Assembly: GCA_003439945.1 (NCBI GenBank) | Contig: QVRM01005378.1 | Span: forward strand, 730,001-794,000 | Reading direction: 5' to 3' | From: Dermanyssus gallinae | Taxonomy: Eukaryota > Arthropoda > Arachnida > Mesostigmata > Dermanyssidae | Length of the DNA stretch: 64,000 nucleotides | Shown: piece by piece, positions 25,861-38,678 of the stretch | Numbering within the stretch: position 1 is the first letter of the stretch | Layout: each line of letters opens with the position of its first letter | Program-made: the position numbers and the translations under genes | The notes under the pieces: model-generated | Told to the model about the DNA's origin: nothing | The model's input: the letters and a program-made list of their open reading frames with translations, nothing else | The model's database searches: none

Positions 25861-27915
25861 TCACCAACGACACTCAACGAAGTACGGCTAAAATCGATCT
25901 CGATTCGACGATTGCAACGACCTATGGAAGAACTGTAACTTCGGCGACTACTTCGGCAAACAAAAGCCACACGCTTCGCTTGACGTCTTCAGGGATAAGT
26001 ACGACAATCCAATCGTAGCAGTAGTAGTAGTAATAGTAGTACACCAACCAAAATTAGCAACTCAACCAAGCTACACAACAATAACGATGATGACACCGCG
26101 AACAACAATCACAACAGTCGAAACAGCAGCAGCAGGCGATGTCGTTCGTTCGGTTGACGTTGTAGGCCATTGTTGTACTGTTGTTGTTGCTGTTGTTGTT
26201 GTTGTTGTTGTTACTGCTCTTACTCAATCAGTTCGTGGTCAGACAGTCTATTAACTGTCACCACCGTCATCGATGCTGTTGTCATTGTGTTGTTATTGTT
26301 GCTGCTGCTGTTGCTATTGTTGTTGTTTTCGTCCTCGTCGACATTCTCGTTGTTTATTCTACTACAACAACAACAACGCTAACAACCGCCACGACGATCA
26401 CGACGACGACGACAACAACAGCAACAACAATAACATTCAGAATCTAGCAACAGCAGAAGCAGACGAAGCGACGAGAGCTCTCCACAACTCTCTACGAACT
26501 CAGTTTGTTGTACTAGATATGAAAAAGAACACCCACATCCTCATCATTCAGTGGCAGATCAATCGAGTTCCGAGCAGCTCCCGGCTCTCACTCTGTTGGT
26601 ATGCTGATGACACAGCGGTGGCACACTGTTGTTTCAACTCCACATAGACGATGAATATCCGACCGACCGACCGAGCTCAACCGAATCAGTTTAGCAACTA
26701 GCGCTCCTCCTCCTCCTCCTCAGAACATTCTATTCCAAACAAGCATCGTCAAGCATCATTTTCGTATTTCGCCTGGCTAGCATCTGCCGGCAGCGTGTCT
26801 CTAACTCTCGCTCTCTCTCTCTGTCTTGAACTATATCGCGTTGTATCTGTTGAATATAGTTGTCTTGTTCCTCTACTTCTTCTGCTTCCTCTTCTTCTTC
26901 TTCTTCGTATTATTCCTGATATCCGTATGATTCTTATTATTATTATTATTATCCGTATGTCACAAAAAGAGGTGTCTATATGTAGAACACCAAGCGTGCA
27001 CCATCACAATCGTGTCGTTGACGACAACAACACCACTGCAACCGTCACCCGCAGAATCACTACAACCACAACGAGGACGGAGATGGAAGGAACCTTTGTT
27101 GTTGTTGTTGTTGTTGTTGTTGCTGTTGTTGTTGTTGTTGTTGTTGCTGCCTATTGCTGATAATGACGACTTCCAATGATAACTGGTGTGCAACTGACTG
27201 ACTAACGTTAGTACAGTACGGTCGGCTAATCGCTGCTGCTGCTGCTGCTGTTGTTGCTAAGTTTTCCTACTGTTGTTATTATTCCCTGTTCTTCTCAACG
27301 ATACGAATGCCTGCCTGCCTATCTGTCTGCTCGTAGTCTGTCTATGCGTCTGTTTGTCTCTCTGTCTGCCGCCAGCCTCTTCTTCAATGCTTTCCTGCCA
27401 CGGCGGCGGTCAACACACAGCGAGGGACCGAGAGAGAGAGAGAGAGAGCGAGAGTGTGAGAGAGAGCGAGCGAGCGAGGGACAGACAGAGACCACAACAA
27501 CATCAACGCACAAGCAGCGCCACCTCCGTTCGTTCGTATTCTCGACCTTAGTAGTTGATGTCGCTGCAGCTAACTCCGTGCTCGTCGTGTTGTTGTTGTT
27601 GTTGTGGTTGGTGTTGTTGTTGTTGTTGTTGGTACTGCGGCTACGAGAACAGCCGTCGCCACTGCCGCAGCCGCCGGCTGCATTCAGCTGCCCGGCGCTG
27701 CTGCTGATCACCCGTGTTGATCCATGGTGCCGTCCCGGAGATAGTCGACGTATGTGCATCGTCGACCCGTCGTCGTGGTTTGAACGGCGGCAGCCCGCCA
27801 AACTAAGCCAGCCAGCCAACCGAACGTGTTCCGTGGGCATCATCGCTAACGCAAAAGCATCCTGTTTGCGTCGAATACAAGGCCGAACCAACCGACCGTC
27901 TATCGTTCGTACCCT
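25861..27915. repeat. Triplet-repeat mosaic, no recognisable gene
   Basis: TTG tracts lie at 26175-26210, 26290-26330, 27095-27150 and 27585-27630, an ATT run at 26935-26952 and GAGA at 27430-27470. The longest plus-strand frame (27251-28114) crosses several repeat classes and a SINE fragment, so it is not a gene. Confidence 0.6.
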
Positions 27916-28043
27916 ACGGGGGGACCTAGAATTAAAAACGTTTTTTAAGGAGGTTGCTTTTAACTCTAGACCATCGTCCGTTCCCTACGGGCTTGGAATC
28001 GAACCTAAGGTATATAGGTTCAATGCACCGAGTGCCGGAAATG

Positions 28044-28105
28044 TTAATATATCTAGGGTTTCGCCCATCAGTTCTTGTGGCAGAATGGCCGCTGACTCTG
28101 AGCAT
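28044..28105 (-). mobile_element. SINE family 2, truncated 3' copy
   Basis: On the minus strand this matches the 3' part of the family: the GAGTCAGCGGCCAT word, then TGCCACAAGAACTG, then CCCTAGATATATTAA. The first word is duplicated next door (about 28085-28120). A separate B-box-like GGTTCGATTCC lies at about 27998-28008 on the same strand but is out of order, so the 5' part is missing or rearranged. Confidence 0.6.
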
Positions 28106-28220
28106 GGCCGCTGACTCTACGGGGACGACCTACGGACGGGCATCGTAATCCGTCAAAGTCGCCTTCATACGTGGCATACTTTCATTGCATCGAAACGCTG
28201 AGCCGGGAAACATGTTGAGA

Positions 28221-28433
28221 TGATATCGAGGGTTTGCCCAACAGCCTTCGTTGTGGCGGCGCCGACAGCAGCATGGATGTTTACTCTCAGCGGCAATGCT
28301 TTGTCATCTACTTTCTGAATGATGAAATCGGTTTAATCCACAACAGGAATCGAACCGACCGGCGACACTCCTATCCCCCTTCCGATAGATGACAACGGCA
28401 TTCTTCGCTAGACCCTAGACGCCTCACGCCGCC
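28221..28433 (-). mobile_element. SINE family 2, near full-length copy
   Basis: The minus strand shows a head GGCGGCGTGAGGCGTCTAGG, a B box (CGGTTCGATTCC) near 28350, the middle word CCGCTGAGAGT and a tail with TGTTGGGCAAACCCTCGATAT. Plus-strand copies at 52597-52765 and 61277-61451 share the same order of words. The tRNA-like A and B boxes mark it as a polymerase III SINE. It has no long A-tail. Confidence 0.75.
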
Positions 28434-31400
28434 ACTGTTCTGTTTGCATCTGTTGATTCTTAGTTGTAGCTCTTAATCTATCAATTATATCGATATACCA
28501 TCGGGTGCATAGCCAATGCAGCACGTATGTAAAATATAGCGTTGACACAACGAAAAACATTGGTGAACTGTAATGTGGATACTAAGCATTATTGCGTGCC
28601 AGCAATTTTTAGGAATAATTGTTGGTCAGGGGTGAAAACTTTATTTGTGGATCATCGACATGTCAATTATAATGAAAAGGGTAGTTGAGGACTTCTATTA
28701 ACCCACTGCGTGAACAATGGCTTAATCAGAGCTCAATGACAGTCGATCTTCGATGCTGCTCTTGAGCAAACATCATTTGCCTATTTATTGTTTATTGCGT
28801 ACACGTATTCCGGGTGTCAAAAACCGGGCCTCGTTTATCCGGTGTCTGGGCACCATCAGAGCTCGGTTGTTGGCCTCAGCAGGACACGACAAAATGTTAT
28901 CCGTCCGAAATGACGTTTAGAATATATTTCGTGGCTTTTTTTATTGTTGTTGTTGTTGTTGTTTTTTATATGGAAGGTTTCGGGAACGCTTAGTGCACCT
29001 GCATAGCTCGTTAGCAGCTTTCATCAGCGTGCGTCAGAAGACTGTCACAAACACACTAAGAGCTCTCCGTAACTCGCTCAAATTTAGAATTGCTTGGTGG
29101 CACTGTTCCTAAATGAACAACAATCTTCTGCCGAGCCGCACTCCACTGTCACTTACGCAGTTTCGCTCCGAGACGAGCGACGGACGCAAGCGCCCCCCAG
29201 CGGTTGGAACGTCAACCATTCATTGAGCCGCAGCAGCAACAACAACAACAACAACAACAACAGCCGCGGCAACAGCAGCAGCAGGAGGGAGCAACGGGCG
29301 AGCTTGAATCGCCGCCAGCCATCGTCGTCGAATCAGTCTCCGCTGCTGCTGCCGCTGCCGCAGCCGCCGCCGCTGCGTTCCTCAATGGGAGCGTGTGCGT
29401 ATGTGTAGAAAAAGAAAGAACGACCGAAAGACCGCGTCAGACGACGGGCGGATGGGCGAAGAAAAGGAAAACGACGACAACGATGACGATGACGACAACA
29501 ACGACGAAGACGACGACGAAGCCAAAGCCGACACGGGACTTTAGCAAAACATATGGAGAGGGTCGTCAGTAAATGCTCGGTGGGAGAGTGGTTTTTTCGC
29601 TCTTACGCGAGAAAGAGAGGGATTGAGAGACACAGAGAGAGAGAGAGAGAGAGCGGCGGGAAAGACCCGAGAAAAGCATCGGAGGTGAATCGGGCCGCTA
29701 GGGGATCTATATAAACAGAAGTCACCCGACGTCATCACGTCTTTGTCGTTCAACACCAGCGGCACATCAGCGTCGGCGACAGCATGACGACGCTCGAAGA
29801 CGACGACGAGAACGAAGAGCGCGCATTAGTTACTTATTTACTGCATTTACTTGTGGTTGTTGTTGTTTATTGTTGTTGCTGCTGCTGCTGCTGTTGTTGA
29901 TCGAAATAGCTAGGTATACAGCCCAACAATATGTGAGTTATTGTTATTATTAGCCAAGATCGAGACCTTTCTCGGAATAGGAGGTAGTGGTGTCGCCCGG
30001 GCGACTCGAACCAGAGACCGCTTCTAGAAGTGCTCCCGATGAGTGTCTGCGTCGGCGGTCGTCACCTCAATTTCGTCCAGTCCCGCTCCGCCCCATACCG
30101 TCGGCATTAGGAGATGTCGGCCAAATAACGTGCTGGAGATTGCTGGGGCGGGGGGGGGGGGGGGGGGTTGGGTTGGTAATACAGAAGGAAGTAGAGGACT
30201 GGACGCTAATCTACATGCTCTTCGTCGGGTTAGTGCTTATGTCGAAATGGTGTTGACTCGAGCAAGAGGGGGTTGTTGCCCGGTGGCGGCGCTTTTTGTC
30301 TAGCCCGACACAGTGCGGAGTCGAATGAGCAGTTTATCATCATAAGCAGAAATCGTTGTAACGATAGTAACGTTGGAATATGACGTATTGAATTTTTGAA
30401 TAAGATGACGAACCCCTAACAAGCGTAAAGCGGGAAACTATTGAAGTAGGTCGTGTTCGTTTTGCAGCGTTTCAATACGATATCGCATTATTTAAATCCG
30501 TACGCCTATGTTCATGTCATGTCCCGCAGTAACTGCCAGCGACGCAAGTGCATCAAACATTCCCGAAAGTCCGTGATAAAAAAAAAAATATAAACGAACA
30601 ACGCTAAGCTTCAAGGGGGGGCATGATCTCAAGCGCCCTGCCTTCTAGCAGAGCCGGCATTCTAATGGGGAACGTCTCGATCCATGTCCACGCCGTCCTA
30701 TGCCTGGGGGCCCGAAGAAGGTGGGCCCGAACATTTATGCTTAATGAACACCAGACATATCCCGAGACATCTGCCCCCGATAACACCAGGCACTCCGCAT
30801 TGGTTTGGAAACGCTAGTGTGCACAAGCTCTCAGGGCTAGTCGGGGTACGGACAGGTGTCGCTCCGGTGAAAATGACATTTGTACCCTTTGAGAAGGGGC
30901 GGCCCTGCCCTAAGACGGCACGGTGATCGCCTCTCTGACATTCTCTCTTTGCTCATTCACGGCGCCTTCCGACCAGGGTACGCTGCTGCCTTGCCGCTGA
31001 ACAGAACACGATGCGCAAATACTCCGCCCTTGAAAGTGCATAACCTTTTTACCGCTTGTGTCTGAGACGCTCCGTGGATTTGGTCCTCTCGCAAAAGGCG
31101 GTTGTTGCCGAATGGAAAGGGGATTCCACGGAGTGCGGAAGTCCGGCTAGAGACGGCTAGACCATGTCATATTCGTCATCATATTCGACGTCATTATTTG
31201 CGTTGTTATAAATTGTCTCGTCACCGTGGCTCTCAGCATTATCATTCACCATCACGGCCATCACAATCGACATCATTACAGTCTACCTGGAGCTATGTGA
31301 GTAGCAGCGTAAACGTCTTTCCAAGGACAATAAGACGAGCGAAGACGCGCGCGGCGGGCGTGGATGCCCGCGCCCCTATATATAGAACTGTAGAACATTG

Positions 31401-31501
31401 CAAATAGTGCAAATACGGTCATCACGGGGCTGCCAACGATCGTTGTTGTTGTTGTTATTGTTGCTGTAGTCGAGGTGACCGCACTGGTGGTGGTGGCAAA
31501 G
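28434..31501. other. Unique DNA with short repeats, no recognisable gene
   Basis: Contains CAA/CAG at 29229-29285, CTG/CCG triplets at 29340-29375, GACGA at 29465-29530, GAGA at 29630-29650 and an 18-G run at 30150-30167. A repeat shared with 35.15 kb lies at 30532-30568, and a 9-bp inverted repeat at 31070-31078/31125-31133. Frames up to 120 codons show no family I recognise. Confidence 0.5.
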
Positions 31502-31797
31502 AGGGTGAAGATCTGTAGAGCTGGGTGAAGATCTGGATAAGCGGGTGACGGTCTGGAGAAGTGGGTGAAGATCTGGAGAAGTGGGCGAAGGTCTGGAGAA
31601 GCGGGTGAACTTCTGGAGAAGCGGGTGAAGATTTGAAGAAGCGGGCGAGGATCGAGAGAAGCGGGCGAGGATCGAGAGAAGCGGTCGAGGCTCGGGCAAA
31701 GCGGTTGAAGATCGGGAGAAACGGGTGAGGATCTGGAGGACAGGGTGAAGATCTGGAGAATGAGGTGAAGATCTGGAGAATGAGGTGAAGATCTGGA
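31502..31797 (-). repeat. 20-bp minisatellite, about 15 copies
   Basis: A regular 20-bp unit, GGGTGAAGATCTGGAGAAGC on the plus strand, is repeated about 15 times with point differences, many copies keeping AGATCT. Since 20 is not divisible by three, three units give a 20-residue cycle. Two minus-strand frames stay open through the whole array (SRSSP and LHPLLQIF words). Open frames in parallel argue for a compositional effect, but transcription cannot be excluded. Confidence 0.95.
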
Positions 31798-34067
31798 CCC
31801 CGACAACGGCCACGGCGGTGACCATACTGAATGACGACGGCGACGACAACGACAACAACAAAAACAACGATGCCATTAATGATCGTACCGGACGACGGTG
31901 ATCATAACAATCACAGCAACAGCATGCTGCTGTTTTTACTGAATGGCGATGCTGCTGCTGGTGGTGGTGTAATTTCGCCACCACCAGCCGCAGCAACAGC
32001 AGCGGTAGAAACCGCAGCAGCAACAGTAACAGCTGTCCTCCTTTCTCTGTCTGTCTGCCTATCTAAGTAACTATTGACGACTATTTGCCGCTGCTGCTGC
32101 TGCTGCTACTGTAGTTACTGTTGTTACTGGCGACGACTGGCGTTTAACGAGCAACCACCGACCGACCAACCGGCCAAACGGTAGACCGATTGAGCGACGA
32201 AACGCTCCGAGCTCCGCTTTCGGAGCTGCTATGACTACTACTACTACAACTGCTCGTAGACGCCGACGACCACGACGACGACGACGACGACAACAACGAG
32301 CCACGACTTCTGCTGCCAGCTACTAGTACGAGAAGCAACGGCGGCATCAGCAGCAGCAGCAGAGGCAGAAGCATGAGGAGACCAGGCAGAAGAACCGCCA
32401 GCAGAAGCACGAACCGCTGGCAGAATCAGTCGTGCCGGTCGAGCTTCTGCTGTTTCTGCTTCTGCTCTGCTAGCAACAACAGGCCCACAACAACAAACGA
32501 CAACAACAGCCCAACAACAACGACACCAACAACAACAACAGCAGAAGCAGCAGCCTAACGAGACGAACAACAACAACAACAACTACGACGACGACGACTC
32601 CGTGCAGATAAACAGAGTTGTTCAGCAGCGGTGTTGATGATGTTGTGCACGACGCAGGCTAGCGGGGGGCGGGGGGGGATGATAGGGGACAGCCGGAGGT
32701 GGAGGAGAAGGGGTAAGAGTAGAAGGTGGTGTTGGAGGAGGAGGAGGAGGAGAAGGGGTACTGGAGGAGAGGGGGGAGGAGAAGGAGGTGCTGGAGGAGA
32801 GGCGGGAGGAGGAGGAGGAGGAGAAAAAGAGGTGCTCGAGGATGGGGCGCCGGCAACCACGACGATGACGACGGGAGTCTACAGAACAGTTAGCGAGTGC
32901 GAATCGTCGTAGCCCTGCGTAGACGTCACTGTAGTTGACCTCTCGTAGTAGCGGTGCATTGTACTCATGCATAGTAGTAGTAGTAGTAGTAGTTGATCAA
33001 ACAGGTGGGAACGTGAGAGACTGTCTGCGTCCAGCGAACGCTTAGGCAAAAGACGGAAGGTAGCAGAGGAAAGAAAGAAATCACGAGAAAGAGAGAGAGA
33101 GCGAGTAGGAGAGATATAGTAGAAGAAATACAACCAGAGAGAGAGAGGAGTGCAGAAAGCAAGAAATGTACATAAACGGAGGTATAAAGCAAGTTGAACG
33201 AGAGAGAGAGATCGTCCGAGGGGCGCAGAAGTAGAGAGGGTGGGAAAGGGAAAGACGGACCAAAAAACCCCAGTTGTTGTGTAGTTTTTGTTAGTGCTGC
33301 CGTTTGATGGTAATGTTGATTCTGATCGGATGTTGATTCTTGTGCTGCTTGCCGATTGTTAGTTGTTGCTGTTGGTTTCAGCAGCGGTGGTCGTGAAAGT
33401 CCGTTCATCTTGCGCTGTTCGATCTACGGAAAGCGGGCGAAGAAGCGTGAGCAGCAGTAGCGGAAAAAACAAACTAACAAATAAACAGACAATTCACAAC
33501 AATGACATCAAGAACAACAGCAACAGCGAGAACAATAAAAAACAACAACAACAACAACAGCGAGAACAAAAAAACAACAGCAATAATAGCAACAACAATA
33601 TCAACAGCAACAAATAGCAGCAGCGGCAACGACAACAACAACAATAACAGACAGCTGCAATAGCATCAAAATAATGGCAACAACTACAACTAATTTTTTA
33701 ACAACAAAAACAACAGCAGCAACAACAACAACACAGAGCAGCTGCAATATCTACAACAGCGGGCCCACACACAAAAAATCGTCCGCGCTTAGGTGTCTTC
33801 GTCTTCATCGTCGTCGTCGCAGCTGAAGTAAAAGTTGAGTTAGTAATGATGACGACAACGATTCAAAACCGAGCAGGCCACAACAAAGAGAGCCTGACGG
33901 AGAGAGCGAGAGAGAGAGACAAACGATGGGGAAAATGAAGGAGAGATATTGTGGAGGCGCCCACGAGGCTGCCGTACTGCCGGCCAGCCGAACAATGGCT
34001 GGCCGCCAATCTACCTCAGGACCTACCAGCCTGTCTCTCCGATGACTGGCGTAAAGCATGTACGGCT

Positions 34068-34070
<3 letters not shown>
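31798..34070. repeat. GC-rich triplet and purine repeats, no recognisable gene
   Basis: GACGAC/CAA lies at 31828-31870, CTG at 31925-31970, CAG/CAA at 32460-32580, GGAGGA arrays at 32690-32830, GAGA at 33090-33220 and CAA/CAG at 33480-33740. Translations are Ser-Pro-, Leu- or Gly-rich in several frames at once. Confidence 0.65.

Positions 34071-34128
<58 letters not shown>
34071..34128. repeat. (TA)n microsatellite
   Basis: About 28 uninterrupted TA units. Confidence 0.95.
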
Positions 34129-34131
<3 letters not shown>

Positions 34132-36949
34132 TACATACACATACAGATAGGCCAAGCTCAAGCAGATGTTCGTCGTGCTGAAATGGATTCGGAAACGCGC
34201 GTCGTCGACGGAAGACGACCCAATAGTTCGCATGTGTAGCACGACATTTTATGATGACCGCATTCGTTCGTTAAAAAACACCCAAAAAGGTCAATGCGGT
34301 TATTATGCAGTATTAACGTGTGTAACACATGTTTTTAATGCTAAAAGTGTTTTTGTAAAAAAAAAGATATATATATATATATATATGAGGGAGCCATTCC
34401 CTAAGCTTTGTATTGTTTATGATAGGCAGAAGTACTCTTTTATGTCAAACATCGCCTCTTCATCTTGATGAGTGTCATAATGCCAAATAGGCGACGTAAA
34501 GTGACTCGCCAGCTGGGCGGTCGGTTGTACGAGACGCTAAGAACGTTTTTCGCTACGCCAGGAAACGTCTTAACCCCACAAACAGCGGACTTGCTCCCCT
34601 TACAGTAAAAGACCTAACCCTTGTCAAAAAAAAAAGCTCAGCGACATCAAGGTTTCACCTGTGGTGGTGTTTTGTCAATTGCAGGCACTGACGACGACGA
34701 AGAAGAAGAAGAGTGTCACTCGTGATTGGCTTCCATCGATCTTGTTTGATCTGAACTCGCGAATCTTCTGGCAGCGTCGCTTTCACTGATCCTCACCCGC
34801 TCTGTTGAGGATGGAGGTGTTCAGACTCTGTTCAACGAGTCTATTGTGACAGGCAGCGGTTCTCGAAAAGGAGGGACCTCTCAGCCGGAGGCCTACCGCC
34901 TTGCAGCAAAATGTGTCCGATGTTTAGTGGCGGAGAAAATTGCAGTTGACGATATCACAATATGTCTATACGCGAATGGCCACCTCGATCCCAGTCAACA
35001 TAGACTCACCAAGGGGCGCCAAACCGCACCTCAACCTCTTGAAGTAGCCCTGGTCTTGGCTCTTACGCATAATCGAAAACGAGCCTGAGCGGGTGGGCAT
35101 ATAGGGAAATCGTTGTTAGTGGGTTTGTCGAGTTCCACACTAGTCACTGCTAGCTGCCAGTGACGCAAATGCATCACGCATTTTCGAGACCTTCCAAACT
35201 GAAAAGGACAAACATTATTTTGCCCACGCTTCCGTTAAACTAGAATGTTTACGCCCTGAAGAGTATTCCCTCCTATAGGATATTGTATTGCATGCTCCTC
35301 GCAGTAACACAGCCATGTACTACGTGCCGTTTTCCCTTCTCATTTTGTTCCGATAACCCTTGACCGCGTTTAACAGCAGCTATGTAGTGAGAGAGCTGAG
35401 TTAGACATTAATCTGAGTCGATGTGACAGTCAGTTTGCATGACGTTCAAGATGTTCCATGCCTCTATCATTTCCACTGAGCGTTGCGTCAGGCGCCCACC
35501 CAAGTGGAACTAAATAGTGTTGCTGGAGGAATTAGTGGTTGGTTTCTGCCGCATGACTCCGCATAGTCTGCCCACTGTTTTTAGCAGCAGCTCGAAGCAC
35601 TTGGATACTCCACCTGGTGCCACGTTCTTGCCGCCTTCTATCAGTTTAGGCTCACCACACCCCTCGTGCATTATCTGCTGTTCGCACAAAAGGACTGTGT
35701 CGGCCTTCTAACTTCCAAGTAGTTCCGGTAATAGTTCTGGTAGTAAGTTCCGGCAAGCTGTCCTCCATCCAGTCTGTTGCCAGCTCTAAGTTTCCATGCA
35801 CAAGCTTTCTATTCGAGATCCTCCAAATTTCGCCCTGTCACCACGAAAGCTAGCTCGTCTGTGTAAGTAGACAGACACTTCAACTCGAGAAGGCTGTGTT
35901 ACGCGACCCTTCAGAGGACTAGCTTGACATGACTGTGACACTCCAGCCGTTACTTTCCGGTCACTCATTTGGTCCCATTTTGGCGTCTGCTCTCTAAGGT
36001 CGTCACCCTCTGATGAATGTGGGCGGGCACCCTTTTGGCAGCTTGGACATTTTTGACCAGCCTCTATGGCATAGAGTTGGAGGCAAGAATTCGTAGTATT
36101 CAGTGGAAGCACCGAGTAACCTCCTTGCCTCTTACGAATTCTACAACGTTTGCTAGGCACGACTTTGAGTAAATGCCCTCCCAATTTCCGACAGTTACTG
36201 GCCCTTTCAGAAGCCGGACTGGTGGCTTGCTAAAGCGCCCTTGTTCCCCAGTTCGCTTCTCACAGAACGGACTAGTATAGTATCAAGTTATCCCAAGCAT
36301 GCTGAGCAAACAATAGGTATATATAACGAGGGTTCCCGGTTCCTTTAGTAAGTAGTGCTTTGACTCGTATTCAGGCTATCGTAACCATCCTTTAGTCAAA
36401 AGATTTCACTTCCGTCTTCTGCAGGGAGTCCCAATCTCTTATTTTGCAAAGGCCTTGATAACCCTGGAGTGGTATGCCACTTGATCCAGGCCTTGCCAAT
36501 TTTCATGTAGGATACACTTTTTCAACATTATAGGCGCTGATCGGGCTATAAACGACTAGGCCTATTCCGGAGGCCGGTGTGGCCGTGTATTCCGGAAAAA
36601 GGTCTTTTGTGGTTCTTTTTATCTGCTCGTTTGTCGTTTTCAAATAATTTGGTCTTGCCTTTAATTTTTTTCTATTTCAATACAGTAATGAAGGACACCT
36701 ATATGATCATTGCGAGTACGTCGCAAATCCTATTCCAATAGGCTTTCTTGCTTCTTTACATAAAAGTCTAAGACAATGTCCTGCCTTCCAGTGGGCCGCA
36801 ACGCGTCTCTTCGATACTTTGTGGTAGCCTAGCCTTTAAAATGCCAGTATCAGAAAATTGTAAACCGCCTTTTTGCCTCCGCGAATTTCCGTGATTTATT
36901 CTGCTATGTCCAGACTGGGATGCAACGTGGCCTACAATTTAGGGGTACC
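34129..36949. other. Unique and old-repeat DNA, no confident gene
   Basis: Contains (TA)n at 34367-34386 and the shared repeat at about 35152-35188. From about 36100 on the minus strand there are scraps that could be the far 3' end of the retroelement relic at 36950-38130, including a CPSCQKGARPH motif near 36015-36050. The 132-codon minus frame (35786-36184) is not otherwise recognised. Confidence 0.4.
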
Positions 36950-38130
36950 GTCATCTCGACCACTTAATGGTACCTGCGTGCCTCCGTAGCGCGCGATGCG
37001 AGCGTCTTCTCGCACACAATAGCGTCGAAGAAATAGACGCCTGCCGCCCTTGCGGCGGCACCTTCCATCATGTGACCGACAATGTCTCGTGTCGATCTCC
37101 CTGCATAAACTCAGTACCCGTTATAAAAAAAGGTTTTACCCGATTCAGTGCACTTAGTTGAGCCGAGCCTAGCTTTACCCACACAAACAAGCCGGATCTC
37201 GTATGATGTAATCGGCGCTATTTTCATATCGAATAAAGCTTGCGCTGCCTTAATCGAGATTATCTAACGCTTTTTAAGGACTGGTTCTGCGATCAAACTT
37301 TTTCGAGACCTCTCCTATATGGACGTGGTACAAATATTGGCTGAGGGGGTTACAGTGATACCGAGATATGTAAACTCATAGTTCAGGTTCTGTTCATTTG
37401 ACCTAAGTGTGTCGGTCACGGCCAGTCTACCTGTCCGCGTGCCTAAACATCATGGCCTTTGTTTTCTGCATATTTCAAAGGGTTTCAAGGCGTTCCGACA
37501 AAGTAGCCAGCGTCTGTTGCAAATGGTATCTGCTTCTACTGTAGAGTACTAGATCGTTGGCGTACGTGATTATCTTGACAGCTGGGTGTCGGGTCTGTAA
37601 ACGTGTTAGTGACTCGGATACCAGGAGAGAAAAAAGGTCTGAGATTAGTGATAAGAGGCCCTGAGCAAAGCCTGTTGTTTATTTTATGCTTAGGTGCTCC
37701 GCTATATCGTCGTCCAGGATGATCTGATTGGACTGTAGCACGTCCATCAGCCACGTCAACATTCGCATTGGGACTTCGATTTCGGCGAACCTAAGCAGGA
37801 CTTACGTTCTTTGTTTCTCGGGAGTTTACGCAGTGCCTCCGCCACTTTTTGGACGATGAAATATTCGTCCAGTCGGGTTCTCCATTGCGGAATCTCTCCT
37901 GACCAGATAGGAGAGGCCCAGCACACGTCATGTGTGCTAAGGATCGATGTAAAGTGGCCAGAGTAGATCACTTTTACTTGGACATGAAATTTCTCCTGCA
38001 AAGTGTTACGGAGCCACGGATATGGATTTTGTTGGATCTCCTGGAGCAGTTGAGTCTCGAGTTGTTGCTCGTGTTGCCTCTTGGTACTCCGCAGATTTTT
38101 TTTTATGAAGGTTGGATTATATTGCACCAT
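36950..38130 (-). pseudogene. Decayed non-LTR retrotransposon reverse transcriptase (relic B)
   Basis: Minus-strand fragments in successive frames follow the order of a non-LTR reverse transcriptase. First comes the start-of-RT pattern AEALRKLPRNK (about 37830). Next are a GFAQG strand-turn (about 37680), the catalytic box as IITYANDLVLYS (about 37560; second position Asn instead of Asp), FTYLGITVTP (about 37360) and the thumb-like MKIAPITSYEIRLV (about 37210). Stop codons and frameshifts separate these pieces. The Asn in the catalytic box and the breaks mean it is dead. The clade cannot be assigned by eye. Confidence 0.8.
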
Positions 38131-38154
38131 TTATTTTTATTGAGACATCTGTGC

Positions 38155-38326
38155 TTCCCGTTTTTCTTTCGATCATGGTCAATTTTTAGTACACTCCAGC
38201 ATTCATCTTGTTTAAATTGGGAACCGTGATGAGGGAAACCAATTTAGGAGTGGCCGGTATGGGTCTCGAACCTAGACCTCCCGAATGCAAGGCAGAGGAT
38301 TTTGCCACTAAGCCATCTTGCTCGGT
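38155..38326 (-). mobile_element. tRNA-derived SINE, family 1, copy 2
   Basis: The minus strand reads GAGCAAGATGGCTTAGTGGC, then TGCCTTGCATTCGGGAGG, then the B box GGTTCGAGACC and CCGGCCACTCCTAAATTGG. This is the same order as the copy at 20289-20490, with scattered substitutions through the body. It ends near an A-rich AATAAAAATAAA stretch at about 38130-38145. It sits between two non-LTR relics in the same orientation. Confidence 0.85.
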
Positions 38327-38334
38327 ATTTCGTC

Positions 38335-38643
38335 GGTAGATGTATCTCGTCGCTGCGAAGAGAAGTCTCATCCGTATTCGTCAAAAATCTTAACAGCTTT
38401 TTCAACCAACTCAGTTAAAGTGTCAATACCACTAGAAACGTTAGCCGGCTCAAGCCGAACTAAGTCTATCATGTCGCTAGCAAAATCTATCTACCTTTCC
38501 CAAGTTAATGTACTTAATTCTCAAAAGTATGAAGTTCAATAATATCAAAAGCATAATGGAGTCAAGAATAGAGCCGTACGGAGTCACCCCCCGTTCAAGT
38601 CAACAAACAGCCACGTAGATTGAGTAGCCTCAACCGTTACAGA

Positions 38644-38678
<35 letters not shown>

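Noticed and set aside
27251..28114. Plus-strand frame of 287 codons.
   Set aside because: It crosses GAGA and TTG repeats and a SINE fragment, and no domain is visible.
31276..32023. Repeat protein of 20-residue units on the minus strand.
   Set aside because: Two frames are open through the same 20-bp minisatellite, which points to unit composition and not to selection on protein.
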